Below are positions 22,748-36,200 of a stretch of 64,000 nt of DNA, one piece after another. Position 1 is the stretch's first letter, and every line of letters begins with the position of its first letter. The position numbers and the translations under genes were made by a program. The DNA is from Spongilla lacustris (lineage: Eukaryota; Porifera; Demospongiae; Spongillida; Spongillidae). The notes under the pieces are model-generated. The model was not told the DNA's origin and did no database searches. It saw only the letters and a list, made by a program, of their open reading frames with translations. The stretch lies in NCBI GenBank assembly GCA_949361645.1, contig OX442423.1, forward strand, positions 1,467,502-1,531,501. Reading direction: 5' to 3'.

Positions 22748-24678
22748 GCGCTATTAAATTGTGGCCCTAGGCGTTTTTAACTAGCCAATAGACCGGATGA
22801 ACTATGCGGCCCCAGTTCGAGAACTCTCATGAGCGCACAAGGGACATTGATATTATCAATGGTCTCTCCCCCAGTGCGGGCACAGATGGGGGCATTTGAC
22901 TCTTTACCATATGTCAAGACGCAGTTTTACGCGGGTCTCTTCTGGTGCCATACACAGTATTTATGGAGATTTGAATGGCTAGAATGCCCCAGGGGTCAGG
23001 AATTTGAAAACTGCACTCGTCAAATCCCCCACCATTGCCCCGTCTGTGCCCGCACTGGGGGGACCGTTGATAGGTGCATTACCCACTGTCTGTTACGATG
23101 TTTAGATCAGTGGGGGTGTGCTATATCTTGACTAGTTTCCCCCCCCCCTCCCACCACCACCACTTTAATTTTGTGTACATTGAAGTGCCAGCACATTTTG
23201 TAGTCAACGAAGTTATGTTTGTTGGGGGTTGGACTTGGCCCTTGTGACAGCCCCACTTCTGTGCTTTAGTGTCCATAACGTAGGCGTGTTGACCATGGCT
23301 GGCCACATCTTATTTTCAGAGAGAGCACCCAATACTTACAGGTCATGTGTTGCAGAATGAGAGCGCAACTCCGATATGTAAAATGAGGCGGAGGGCCAAT
23401 CAATGTTTTACATGTACAATTTGTTTGGTTCATGAATTGTTTATGTTTGATAGGCAATTTGAAGATTTACAGGATAAATGTGAGAAAATCTCCACTGCCA
23501 TGGAAAAGATTCGAAAGTTGGTAGTATTTTATTATGTCAGTAGTGGCTTCATTTTTATAAATGTCTTTTTTCTGTAGAAGGTGTGAGGATATAAAGCTTA
23601 CCAGAAAGGATATAGAGCGCAAACAAAGTGATGTAACAGCAAAACTTGAAAAGCAAGCGAAGGAATTAAGTTGGTAGGTATTTGTACCTAGAATTACTGC
23701 ATATACACCCCTCCCCTTCTGCCTCCAAATTATAATAAATGTAACTAGATCCATAAATGTCTGAACGGCAAAAAACATCTTTTGTATGTTATTTGTGCCA
23801 TATACATGCAGGTGTACTATTGTACTCTAGTGATGATATTCAGGACAATAGACATTAAGAATCTGAATGTCTGCTTTACACTATTTACTTTTGGTGTAGT
23901 GCTACATGTTAGATAAGCTAAAAAATTATCTAACCTTTTCATTCACCAAATAATTGCCGCATTACATTTGATATGTACATATTGCTAGGGAAGTCATATA
24001 AAATTCTAACCCACCAAGTCAAATTCATAGGGTTTCTAACTAATACTCATTAATAGTACGGCTTTTAATGCTTATGTACTGCACATTCCAAAGCATTGCC
24101 ACTACCTAAAAGCTGTTTGACCTTGCTATTGGCCCTACGGTACAAGCGTTTTGCTCATTGCTGCTGCCTGTACTCTGTCTTGTATCCTTAGTACTGACAG
24201 TATTTTTGTGCACATGTAACACCGAACTGTCTGTTACTTGATTTCTACACAAATGTACTGCTTTCCTAGGATATCATCACAAATGGATTCAAGGGCAGCA
24301 ATAGCTGGAGTATGCTCATGGATTGTGGAGGCTCGTATCCTGGTGCTACATGAGCTAGGATATGCTGATGCTGACTATGTTACATTACCCGCTGAATGGC
24401 ATGCATTATCAAAAAGAAAGCAGAGTGATCAAGATTTTGGAAAGAAGTTTGATCGTGTTATTGGAGAGTTTTTTGATCTAAAGCCTGATGAATGGAGAAA
24501 AGTGTCTTATGACTTCTACCATAAACAACTGGTTATCATTGATGAACGTCCACCAGCAGAGGAGGTTTTAGGACACCATTTAGCACTTCTTCCTCAGCCC
24601 TTCAACAATGAAGAGTACAAAGAAATATTTACAAAACTCATTGAACGTGTTGCTGAAAGGGTACATACTGCAGAATAA
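22383..24678 (+). CDS. Coiled-coil protein of unknown family, copy B (complete model, 289 aa)
   Basis: Four exons join in frame: 22,383-22,684, 23,454-23,516, 23,578-23,673, 24,270-24,678. The first ATG (MANATVVGQYT) opens an N-terminal region followed by a long charged helix (LSQENLLLRGEREKLLKEKN), a three-heptad exon (FEDLQDKCEKISTAMEKIRK), a helical exon, and a C-terminal domain nearly identical to copy A. The first and third donors (GTAAGT, GTAGGT) are good. The second (GTTGGT) is weak but is the only one that keeps the frame. Intron 1 contains a C33 run (22,713-22,745). The protein probably self-associates through its coiled coil. I do not recognise the family and infer no function. Neighbours are its own duplicate and retroelement debris. 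Confidence 0.65.
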
Positions 24679-26300
24679 GTTTGTGCATAAGTAACTTGTG
24701 CATAAGAATTGCTACATAGCAATGTGTATGTGGGTCATGATAGCAATGATTTTTAAAGTGCTCACAGTGTGATATTCAGCTTGTGTCTCCCATGTCTATT
24801 ATAAGTGCTCTCCCTAGTTTAAAAAGCTGGGGGGAAATTACACTTTGTAACATGGTGTAGTCAACACAAACTTGAGTGAGCAGCCAACACTCATTTGCGC
24901 ATTTCCATTTTAGTGGACACATGCAGTCATGCCTATATCCTCTGACCTACCATTAAACAAAACATGAGAGACATTATCTGAAGTCCAAGTCAGTGGAACA
25001 GAAATGGCAATATTGCCTGACCCTGAACTGTTCATGATGTTCTAACTAAAATTCAGGTTGTGTAGCAGACATTGATTAACATAATGCCTTAAAGTTAGAA
25101 CTGAAGGAAATAAAAATCTGGATGATCAATCTAATAGTGGTCAGATGTGTGATTACTGATATGATCAGGTGTCCATGTACAGTATCACTAACACAATGTG
25201 TTCAGTCTTGTGGGCGTATGCTGCTTGTGAAGGACCCTGCATGTTGGTGTGTACATATCTGGTGCATGGAGTGAGGTGACCCCAATGGTCACATGTGTGA
25301 TGATGACGAATTATCCTGCACCTTCAGGTGAGATGTCCAGTGGGGGTGGCACCCTCATTTTCTGTTTTTGCCTCTACTTGTAATTTTTATTCTAATTGCA
25401 CGCTTCAAGTGTACTGTTATGCAATAAGTTGACATCACAAAGATGGCACATGGTGGTATTAAACTACGAAAGGACCTGGTTAGGTGACCTGCCAGTTAAT
25501 TATCTATTATGTCATGGTCGCTGGTCTGATGTATAGACCCATCAGGGCGAAACAGTGGTGATGTAATCCCATCTGCTGTTGTGAACATGTGGGACTATGC
25601 TACAAAAAGAGTTTACAGCCCCGTATAACATTCTGTTTGAACTTTTGGTTGTGTATCCTTGCTCCTGTGACAGTTATTGCCAGCTGAGGGCTGGAGAAGG
25701 GGACTAACTACGCTAGTTGTGATCTCTCTCCAATGAATGACTGAATGATAGAACTGCCTCTGCATAGGTGATGTTTGGGGTGAGGTGTGGATGGCACCCT
25801 TCTCATTTTTTGGTTTTGCCCTTACCTGTAATTTTTATTTCTATTTCCATATTGCATGCTTTAAGTGTGTTGTACGATTATCCATCAGCTGTTTAGTTAA
25901 TATTAACGTTTTGTATAGCCTCAGTGTATGATGAATGCTGTTATAATAAATTGATTTCAAGATTTTTAAAATAATAATTCTTTTTTGATGTCTAAACTTA
26001 CAATCTTAATAAGATATGAAATAAATCAACAAGCTAAACTGAACTCTGAAACGTTGACACTGGGACCTGTCTGCAAGAAACGCTCTTGCCTTTGAATGGA
26101 CAGGGCACAGGTTGGCCTCAGCTATGAAGAGAAATGAACTTGACCTGCAGACATTTTAGTTAACAACTGGTGCATCAATGGCAAACTGGCTGCATTTGAT
26201 CTTTCTGTATCCTCTCCACTAAAAACTGACATTGTTCCCAAAGCAGGACATACATATGGCTATATGGCTGGTTCAGCAGCAGCTGCCACAGGACAGCGCA
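22850..26300 (+). repeat. Segmental duplication, copy B, running into an assembly gap
   Basis: Pairs with 17,430-20,770. B carries about 680 bp not in A (25,290-25,980). That insert has two diverged copies of a TGGCACCCT / TTTTTGCC / TGTAATTTTTATT segment (about 25,340-25,425 and 25,785-25,880). At 22,855-22,900 a short piece of the block at 23,017-23,078 is repeated in inverted orientation. The duplicated sequence continues to the last base before the gap. Confidence 0.9.
26060..26300 (+). pseudogene. Retroelement C-terminal fragment (copy B, cut by gap)
   Basis: Near-identical to 20,520-20,770, including the NGKLAAFDLSVSSPL segment. The part corresponding to the ELGW and VAESFGALG motifs would lie in the gap. 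Confidence 0.5.
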
Positions 26301-26500
26301 NNNNNNNNNNNNNNNNNNNNNNNNNNNNNNNNNNNNNNNNNNNNNNNNNNNNNNNNNNNNNNNNNNNNNNNNNNNNNNNNNNNNNNNNNNNNNNNNNNNN
26401 NNNNNNNNNNNNNNNNNNNNNNNNNNNNNNNNNNNNNNNNNNNNNNNNNNNNNNNNNNNNNNNNNNNNNNNNNNNNNNNNNNNNNNNNNNNNNNNNNNNN
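26301..26500. other. Assembly gap, exactly 200 N
   Basis: A round 200-N block is a scaffolding placeholder, so true distance and even adjacency of the two sides are unknown. The left side lies inside the segmental duplication, a likely cause of the assembly break. Confidence 0.95.
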
Positions 26501-26965
26501 TATCAAGGATCTATGTGGATTGATTTACATCAGTGGGTCTGAGTAGTTATAGCTAGTAATTTTTTTCAATTAACAACAGAAATAACAATGGTTATCCATA
26601 GGCCATTGGTACCGTGTATTATGACATATTTCATTTGCATGATGTGGTGGACAGTAATTCTGTATTCACGTCGCCCCAATCGAAAAGTCCATAAATAACG
26701 CAAACCGGCAAAATGCCTTATCCCAGACAACAAACGCAGGCGCAACTATGCGCACAATAGGTTTTGAGTCTTTTGACGATGCACTTTTTTTTACGTCTTC
26801 TTTTGTTGCTATAGCAAGAATACTCCCGCGTACCACGTGATCGTATATTGTTAATATCCCATTAATATTATAGCTGTGTATATTATATTATCCGAAGGCA
26901 AGGATCGTGCTGCTGGCGGCTTGATCTGTGTAGGAGTTTTGCATGAAATTGTATGGAAAAAAAAA

Positions 26966-27168
26966 ATGTCGGACGAATCTACGCCTACGAGTCCCAGACC
27001 TGTTCCTCCTACTCCCAAAGACTTTTCTCCGCGCGATGTGGACGCCCGATCGCGCTCAAACACCATCCTTCTCAATAGGGACTCCAGACAGCTGCTAATT
27101 GGGATGGGATTTCCTAGTAGCAGAGCGTAAGTGCAGTCGTTCCCGCACTATGTTGTGCCAGGCCTTTC

Positions 27169-27240
<72 letters not shown>

Positions 27241-30200
27241 TGTGTGAAATGTGCATTCTATACGCGCGCGCGTTTGTGTATGTGTATGTGTGTGTGAAAT
27301 GTGCATTCTATACGCGTGCGCGTTTGTGTATGTGTATGTGTGTTTGCGCGCGCATGTGGTGCGTGCATGCATGTGTGTATGTGTATGTGTGTATATGAAT
27401 GTGTATGTATGTGTGGGTATGTGTGTGTACGTGTGTGTATGTTTGTGTGTGTATATAAGGAGGTAGTACAGGTATGCATGTTTAACATGCATGGCACAAC
27501 ATCCACCCACCCCCACCTTCCCTCTCCCTCCCACCATCATTTGGGGGGGCCTCCTAACACCAGCTAAGGGCTGATGTGTTTAGTGTAGGCATGCATACAA
27601 TGCCCCATACCACTGCTCAACACAGTAAGTGGTTTTTCATCTTCTTGTAGGACTTGACACATTCCTTAGCTGTGTGTGCAATGGCTCATCCAACACACCT
27701 CACCTCACAGGGGTGGTCATTCAACATAGTGGTGGTCATTCAACATACCTCACCTCACAGTTGTGGTCATCCAACACACCTCACCTCACAGTGGTGGTCA
27801 TTCAACAACACCTCACTTACAGTGGTGGTCATCACACCTCACCTCACAGTGGTGGTCATTCAACACAACCTCACCCCACAGTGGTGGTCATTCAACACAC
27901 CTCACCTCACAGTGGTGGTCAACCAACACACCTCACCTCACAGTGGTGGTCATTCAACACACCTCATGGTCATTTAATTGCTCACAAGTCAAACAGCCAC
28001 CACTGTGTTGAATGACCCGCCACAGTGAGGTGAGGTGTGTTGAATGACCACCACAGTGAGGTGAGGTGTGTTGGTTGACTACCCACTGTGAAGTGAGGTG
28101 TGTTGGATGACCACCACTGTGAGATGAGGTGTGTTGGATGACCATCACTGTGAGATGAGGTGTGTTGGATGACCACCATTGTGAGGTGAGGTGTGTTGAA
28201 TGACCACCACTGTGATGTGAGTGTGTGTTGAATGACCACCACTGTGAGGTGAGGTGTGTTGGATGACCACCACTGTGAGGTGAGGTGTTTTGGATGACCA
28301 CCACTGTGAGGCAAGGTGTGTTGGATGACCATCACTGTGAGGCAAGGTGTGTTGGATGACCACCACTGTGACCTTTGTTCTTGTTCCTCTGCAGTGAAAA
28401 AGCGTTAGCTGCAACTGGTGATCAGAACGTACAGGCAGCAGCTGATTGGTGAGTGGGGGGAACGCATGGGAAAGGTGGGGAGGGAGGAAATGTGGGTGGA
28501 AGCGTGTGTGCATGTAGCTTCAGTTTGTTTGGATAACCAAACTTCCCCAGGTGTTGGCGGGAAGTGATCAGCTGGTTTTGTGTGCGTGTTGATACGCATG
28601 TTGGGGTGGAAGGAAACACCTGGGGGTGTCCATGACAAGAGCCCACAGTTGGCTTTTCTAACCAGTGGTTTAAGAACAATGGTTATGTAGGGTATCTAGT
28701 CTGACCTACTATTGGTTACATTATGGCAACATAGTACCTCACCTCACAGTGGTGTGTCATACCAGACCCTATTCATAATTTGAGAGTGACAAGCCATAAT
28801 GCAAAATGACATCATGACATCATAACGACATAATGACATCATAACGACATAACCAGCCTAACTCCCAGCTTCCTAACCTGTGACTTACATACCCTCACTT
28901 TCCCTTCCTCACACCCTCCCTCCTACCCACTTCCTCCGTCTCACCTTCATTGGCTCCCCTCCCACCATCCCTTCCCCCTTTCCCTCCACCTTCCCCCCTC
29001 CCACCATCCCCTCCACTTTCCCCTCCCACCATCCCTTCCCCCTCCCCACCTTCCCCCTCCCACCATCCCCTCCACCTTCCCCCTCCCACCTTCCCTCCTC
29101 CCTACAGGTTGCTGTCACACGTTTTTTGATCCTGAATTGGATGCAAATGCCCCAAGAGAGTTCATCGTCTATGCCTGCCCTCTGGTGTGCTGGGTTCCCA
29201 GGTGGAAGAGTTTGCTGAGGTCACCCTGCTGACCTGTGGACGTAACGCTGTGGCACAAGTCCTTCCCGCACCTCACCCTCTGCCAGTTCTTTCAGGTACG
29301 AAATCTTAGCCTTTTGCCCCTACTAGGGAGGGGGGGGGGGGGCCCTTCCCATTGGCCATCCACTGGGGGCCCCTGCTCATTGCCCCTACTGGGGGGGCCC
29401 CCTTCCCATCGGCCATCCACTGGGGGCCCCTTCACATTGGCCATCCACTGGGGGCCCCTGCTCATTGCCCCTACTGGGGGGGCCCCCTTCCCATCGGCCC
29501 TGTGTTGGGGGCTGGAGCCCCAGGGCATTGTATCTCCACTATGGAGTACTTGCTCTACTTCCTTCACCTTTGGGGGAGGAGGGGGCTCTGCTCAATAACC
29601 TTGGGGAGTGCTTGGTTGTCAATTCCCCCTCTCCCCCTCCCCCCGGGGTGCCTATATAGGTACACTTGTACTGTTAATGCCAGGTAACTTTCCTAACACA
29701 GACCTGTTATGGACTAATGGAGTGCAGGCACATGTGGCATTTTAACTGCAGCTGTTAAATTGAGTGTCACAAAGGTCACTGTTGAAGGCCATTATCACTC
29801 CCTAGTATTTGGAAGTCTACACTGTGTCTGTACTTGTACTAACTTCCAAATTACAGTACATTTTTAAATGTTAAAATAGAAGTCATGTAAAAATAAAAGA
29901 ATGGGCCTGGTTGTAATTCTATGAAAATCCCACCTCCCCTCATGGGCAAATCACACTGTAATAGGGCACCCTTAGAGAAGCTCCGTGTTACACAAATGTT
30001 ACCTTTCTTGTCTCTGAACCTAGCATCTGTAACGTGCGGTAAAACCATTATGTAAACCAGGCATATACAAAGCCAAGCATACACAAAGCCAGGCATATAC
30101 AAAGCCAAGCATTCACTGTTGACAACTTATCGACACAAATCTTCTTGATTTTTGTCGTTCTGAACAGAAAGGCTGTCTATTTTCAGGTGGCATATTGCTC

Positions 30201-33200
30201 AACCACAAGCAGCTAATCACACGGAAGCTATTTGACCACAAAATCCCACATTTAGGACAAGTTTGCTGGGAAATAAAGCCAATCAGTGCGTGTGTGCCAC
30301 TGGGCTTCAGTTGTGATGTGGCTCCTAAAGGTCTATCGCTATACCCTTACAATCATTTTGTGTGTAATAATGGACATTTAATTTTTTTAAAAGCACAAAT
30401 GTCTGCTTAGCACCTTTTAAAAAAAAACAACACAACTGCTTCCATAATATATATGGGACACTGACATTGGGCAAGAGGAAGGGACACTGGACACTGGGAC
30501 ACTGAGTACTGAGTACTGAGTATGAAAATCGATCAGTGCAGTGCATATATCCAAGGAAATATATTTTAGCATTTCTAGCGTGGTGTTGTTACCATGGTTC
30601 GGGTACCATTTGCTATTGTAACGTAAGCAAACATAATGTTACATGTTGTATGAAAACATATGGTTATTGGGTATGAGATGGAGTGGCATTTTCAAGGTGG
30701 ATTTGAATATATTGGGTCTGGGGACTTTGCCCTTGTTATTAGCCATGTGGTGTTAGGAGGCGTGGTCATTACTTTGATGGGATTATCTACATGGGCTCAA
30801 AACTCCAGTGGGCGTGGTCATTAACAGGCATAGCAGGTGTGTTCATTAGGAGTGGGCATTAATAAGTGTAGTGGCCAGATGAGAAAGATATCCCCTTCCC
30901 CTATAGCCCAATAGTACCCCTACCTCTTGCCCAATAGTACCCCTACCTCTTGTCCAATAGTACCCTACCTCTTGCCCAATAGTACCCCTACCTCTTGTCC
31001 AATAGTACCCTACCTCTTGCCCAATAGTACCCCTACCTCTTGTCCAATAGTACCCTACCTCTTGTCCAATAGTACCCTACCTCTTGCCCAATAGTACCCC
31101 TACCTCTTGCCCAATAGTACCCCTACCTCTTGCCCAATAGTACCCCTACCTCTTGCCCAATAGCACCCCTACCTCTTGCCCAATAGTACCCCTACCTCTT
31201 GTCCAATAGTACCCCTACCTCTTGCCCAATAGTACCCCTACCTCTTGTCCAATAGTACCCCTACCTCTTGCCCAATAGTACCCTACCTCTTGCCCAATAG
31301 TACCTCTACCTCTTGCCCAATAGTACCCCTACCTCTTGCCCAATAGTACCCCTACCTCTTGCCCAATAGTACCCCTACCTCTTGCCCAATAGTACCCCTA
31401 TCTCTTGCCTAATAGTACCCCTACCTCTTGTCCAATAGTACCCCTACCTCTTGCCCAATAGTACCCCTACCTCTTGCCCAATAGTACCCCTACCTCTTGC
31501 CCAATAGTACCCCTACCTCTTGCCCAATAGTACCCCTACCTCTTGCCTAATAGTACCCCTACCTCTTGCCTAATAGTACCCCTACCTCTTGCCCAATAGT
31601 ACCCCTTCCATTACCATAACATCCGCCCACCTACCACTATAAGGTCCATTTGTTGGCATGAAGCACACAGTGAGGGGGCGTGGCTGTGTATGTGTGTGCA
31701 CAATACGTGTGAGGATGAATAGAGATTGATCTGAGCAGCAGGAGGAGGAGGAGGAGGAGGAGGAATGAGAACCTTTAAGGGGCATAGAACTTAAGCTGAC
31801 CACACCTTTTCTCTGGGGGAAGGTAGGAAAGGGGAGGGGGGAAGCAGTGACTATGCTTGTGTACAGTCCATGGACGTAATAAATGAAAATCTGAAGACAA
31901 AATAGAGTATCGCTTACGGTGAAGGAATGTTAAGCATCGTAACACTGTGATCAGCTGATCACAACACTGTGATGTGATGATATTATTACCTGAGATGTAT
32001 TGAGAGTAGCCATCATATTTTGGACTGACTTCAAAACCCAACACCACATACCTACATACCTCCCTCCTCCAACACCACATACTCCCATGCCTTCATGCTC
32101 CAACGCCACATACTCCCATGCCCCCATGCTCAACAACACATACCCCACATGCTCCCATGCTCCATTACCACATACCTACATACCTCCCTGCTCCAATACC
32201 ACATAGCCACATGCCCCCATGTTCCAACAACACATACCCCCATGTTCCAATGCCACATACCCCCATGTTCCAACACCACATGCCCCCATGTTCCAACACC
32301 ACATGCCCCCATGTTCTAACACCACATACCCACATATGTTCCAACACCACATGCCCCCATGTTCCAACACCACATACCCACATGCCCCCATGTTCCAACA
32401 CCACATACCCACATGCCCCCATGTTCCAACACCACATACCCACATGCCCCCATGTTCCAACACCACATACCCACATGCCCCCATGTTCCAACACCACATA
32501 CCCACATGTCCCCATGTTCCAACACCACATACCCACATGTTCCAACACCACATGCCCCCATGTTCCAACACCACATACCCACATGTTCCAACACCACATA
32601 CCCACATGTTCCAACACCATGCCCCCATGTTCTAACACCACATACCCACATACCCTGATGTCACATACCTCCCTGCTCCAACACAGTAGAGAGAGAATAG
32701 TAGTCTCATATTGCAGAACTGGTCTTCAACAGATTTTGGAATGATAACACCTCTGTATGATTTTATAACATGTGGCTTATACCATACCTGGTGTAGCTTA
32801 TACCATACCTGGTGTAGCTTATACCATACCTGGTGTAGCTTATACCATACCTGGTGTAGCTTATACCATACCTGATGTAGCTTATACCATACCTGGTGTA
32901 GCTTATACCATACCTGGTGTAGCTTATACCATACCTGATGTAGCTTATACCATACCTGATGTAGCTTATACCATACCTGATGTAGCTTATACCATACCTG
33001 GTGTAGCTTATACCATACCTGATGTACATGTGGCTTATACCATACCATATATCATAATAACTTACTTTCTGTGCCTTTGAACAAATGTATCTTTGGAGAG
33101 TTCGCATTTACAGTACTACTTAACAGCAGAGTAGACACACAAATATGGCATCTTTGCACTTTCTGTTTATGTTATTGTAATGTTTCCACTATGGTGGGAG

Positions 33201-36200
33201 GAAGATCACAGTCCATCTTGCATGTACCACAGATTCCACCATGAACAGCGATTCCATGCAAATCAGTTGTTTAGTCAACTAGCATTAATACATTGCTACA
33301 ATTAAAAGCTCTTTTAATGGTTAATTAACTAAAGTCAAAATGAAACATTATGTATTAGGATGGCATAAGGACTTCATCTTGAAGTGGTGATCTTGATTTC
33401 ACTTAGCCCATATCAACTGTAAAATGTTTCCAACACTACTGTTAGCTCCCACATATCATGCCCTTATGCCATGTCCTGATGCCGTTCTCTTGTCACGCAG
33501 TGTCCTGATGCCATGCTCTTGTCACACAGTGTCCTGATGCCATTCTCTTGTCACGCAGTGTCCTGATGCCATGCTCTTGTTACACAGTGTCCTGATGCCA
33601 TGCTCTTGTCACACAGTGTCCTGATGCCATGCTCTTGTTACCCAGTGTCCTGATGCCATGCTCTTGTCACACAGTGTCCTGATGCCATGCTCTTGTCACA
33701 CAGTGTCCTGATGCCATGCTCTTGTCACACAGTGTCCTGATGCCATGCTCTTGTCACACAGTGTCCTGATGCCATGCTCTTGTCATGCATTGTCCTGATG
33801 CCATGCTCTTGTCACACAGTGTCCTGATGCCATGTTGCCCCACCTTCTTCATACTCTGAAGAGGTGCATCGAAGCGTCCATGTTGATAGCACCAAAGGAA
33901 ATCAAGCTGAAGAGGTACTCTACTCACAGCTATATAGGGCTGTTCATTGACGAAGAATCTGCGTCATGGTTCCGGAACATGATGGATGCGTTTGCTAGTG
34001 AAGCCAAGACGAGTGGTAAGGGAAGTAATCAGAAGGGGTGTGGCCTAAATGTGTGTGATCTGGTTAGAGGCTGTGATGTTACATAGGGAAGGTGGCAGTG
34101 TGTGTTGTTGTGTGTGTCTGTGTGTGTGTTTGTTGTGTGTGTGTTGTGTGTGTTTTGTGTGTTGTGTGTGTGTGTGTTGGGTGTTTTGTGTTTTGTGTGT
34201 TGTGTGTGCATGCACATTTGTGAAAATGATTGGCACCCCACCACCACCCCTTTTCCATCACAGGAAATTATCACTTCTCTGTGAGAAGTGATTATTGTTG
34301 CCTGTTTTTTAAATATATTTGTTCATTCAGCGGCTGGGCTGTTTTCCCTTAACTGTGCAATGTTTACTTGTAAGGGTGTTCAAATATGCATTTGTGGGTA
34401 TGCACACCTGGTACATGGAGAAGTCCTGTGGTCATATTACCAGATATGATCTGTGTGTTGATGCATTGCTTAAAAAGCCTGATAGAATTAAGGCGTCTGG
34501 CTTGGATTTATAGAATTCGTGTCTCTCCAAAAAAATGCAGATATTTGCTTGCTGTATTTCAAACAGCATGGGTGATATGGAATAATAACCACTTGGGCAA
34601 AGGTGTGCTCCAAATCAAGATGTATTGGAGTCACATATTAGAAGATCATTTGCACGGTTTTTTTTTTCTTTCAAAACCACCACCTCTACCCTATTCTAAT
34701 TATCCCACTCCCCACCCCAACTCCACTCTTCCCACTCCCCACCCCAACTCCACTCTTCTCACTCTCCACCCCAGCTCCACACTTCCCACTCCATCCCAGC
34801 TCCACTCTTCCCACTCCATCCCAGCTCCACTCTTCCCACTCCATCCCAGCTCCATTCATCCCACTCCACCCAACTCCACTCTTCCCACTCTCACCCTGCC
34901 CCCCCTCCCCCCCCCCCAACATGTACACGTACCACACAATGTGTTTCAGAATCCATTGTGTTTGAACACTTTTGGTCAACATACACCATGTGAGGGTTAG
35001 GATGGGGGAGGGTAGAGTTATATAGGGTGGGGAGAGTACCGCCCATTTTGAAAGACAATGGTGTGTAGCCAGCTTGTCCAAGCTGTGTGCTCTGTGTGTG
35101 GTTAGTTGTCCGTGTGTGGTCGATGGTTTGTGTCTACTTGTGAGGGCATGTCATCACGTCATCATTCAGGCGTGATTGTGAAGCCACACAGGAAGCAGCT
35201 GCATGTCACACTAGCCCACCAGTATCCCTCCGAACAGCAGTCCCATTTGGAGCAGTTGGCTCTGAACACAGTGGACCCAGCCTCCCCTGTGAAGTGGGAG
35301 CTGACGCTGTATTCCCGTGATCGTCGTCTGGCTTCTGCTGAGGTGGGGTGCGAGGAAGGGAGGATGGCAGGGGAGGGAGGGAGGGAGGATGTAGTGGGGA
35401 GGAGATGGAGTGGTGGTATGGGGAGGAGTGGTGGTATGGGGAGGAGTGATGGTATGGGGAGGAGTGATGGTATGGGGAGGAGTGATGGTATGGGGAGGAG
35501 TGATGGTATGGGGAGGAGTGATGGTATGGGGAGGAGTGATGGTATGGGGAGGAGTGATGGTATGGAGTGGAAGGTTGATGTGGGAATGCGGAGAGAAAAG
35601 AATGGATGGTGGGGAGAGGGAGGTGGAGTGTTGTGGCAAGGTGATATGGGTAATGTAGGAAGGGAGGGTGGACTGGGGAGGGGGAGGTGTGAGGGCGTGG
35701 TTTACTAACCCCGAGTCTCCTATGCTCTCTCTCCTCAGGTGTACAAGGTCTTGTATCCGTACCAGCCTCAGAAGGACGATGAACTGGAGCTGGTGGAGGG
35801 GGACTATGTGTATGTAAGCACTGCTGATGAAGGGAGGACAGGTAAATGTCTCCATTGTGTGTTTTTTTTTTTAATGCTGGGATTGGCCCATTGATGTTTG
35901 TTACCATATGTTGTTGTGTCGGGCCGATTGGTAAGCCATTTTGATGGCTTGGGGCAGATCAGCTCTATCAAAGATTAAAGACAGCTTACGGCCTTTTGTG
36001 CGCACGATTAATCATGCTGATGGAAGATGCTTTATTGAAAGATGCTTTAGTGGGGGGGGGTGTGTTGGCTACACTGCACCTCCCTCTAATTGGACATGAA
36101 TTATGCAGCTGTGGCTGTGTCTATGAGTGTTTGCACCTTTGTATTGACAAACACCACCCTTGCTGAGTGTTATAGCTGCTGCTCTGTTTACGGTCTGTCT

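Noticed and set aside
27160..27240. Recombination hotspot or Z-DNA switch at the GT tract
   Set aside because: GT tracts can adopt Z-DNA, but nothing in the sequence beyond the repeat supports a function.
32118..32744. Frames of 140-210 codons rich in PHVPTPH or HVGMWCWN repeats
   Set aside because: They arise from an intronic minisatellite in every frame, with no splice or family support.
30893..33834. Regular repeats resembling a CRISPR array
   Set aside because: Units are head-to-tail with no unique spacers, and they lie in introns of an animal gene.
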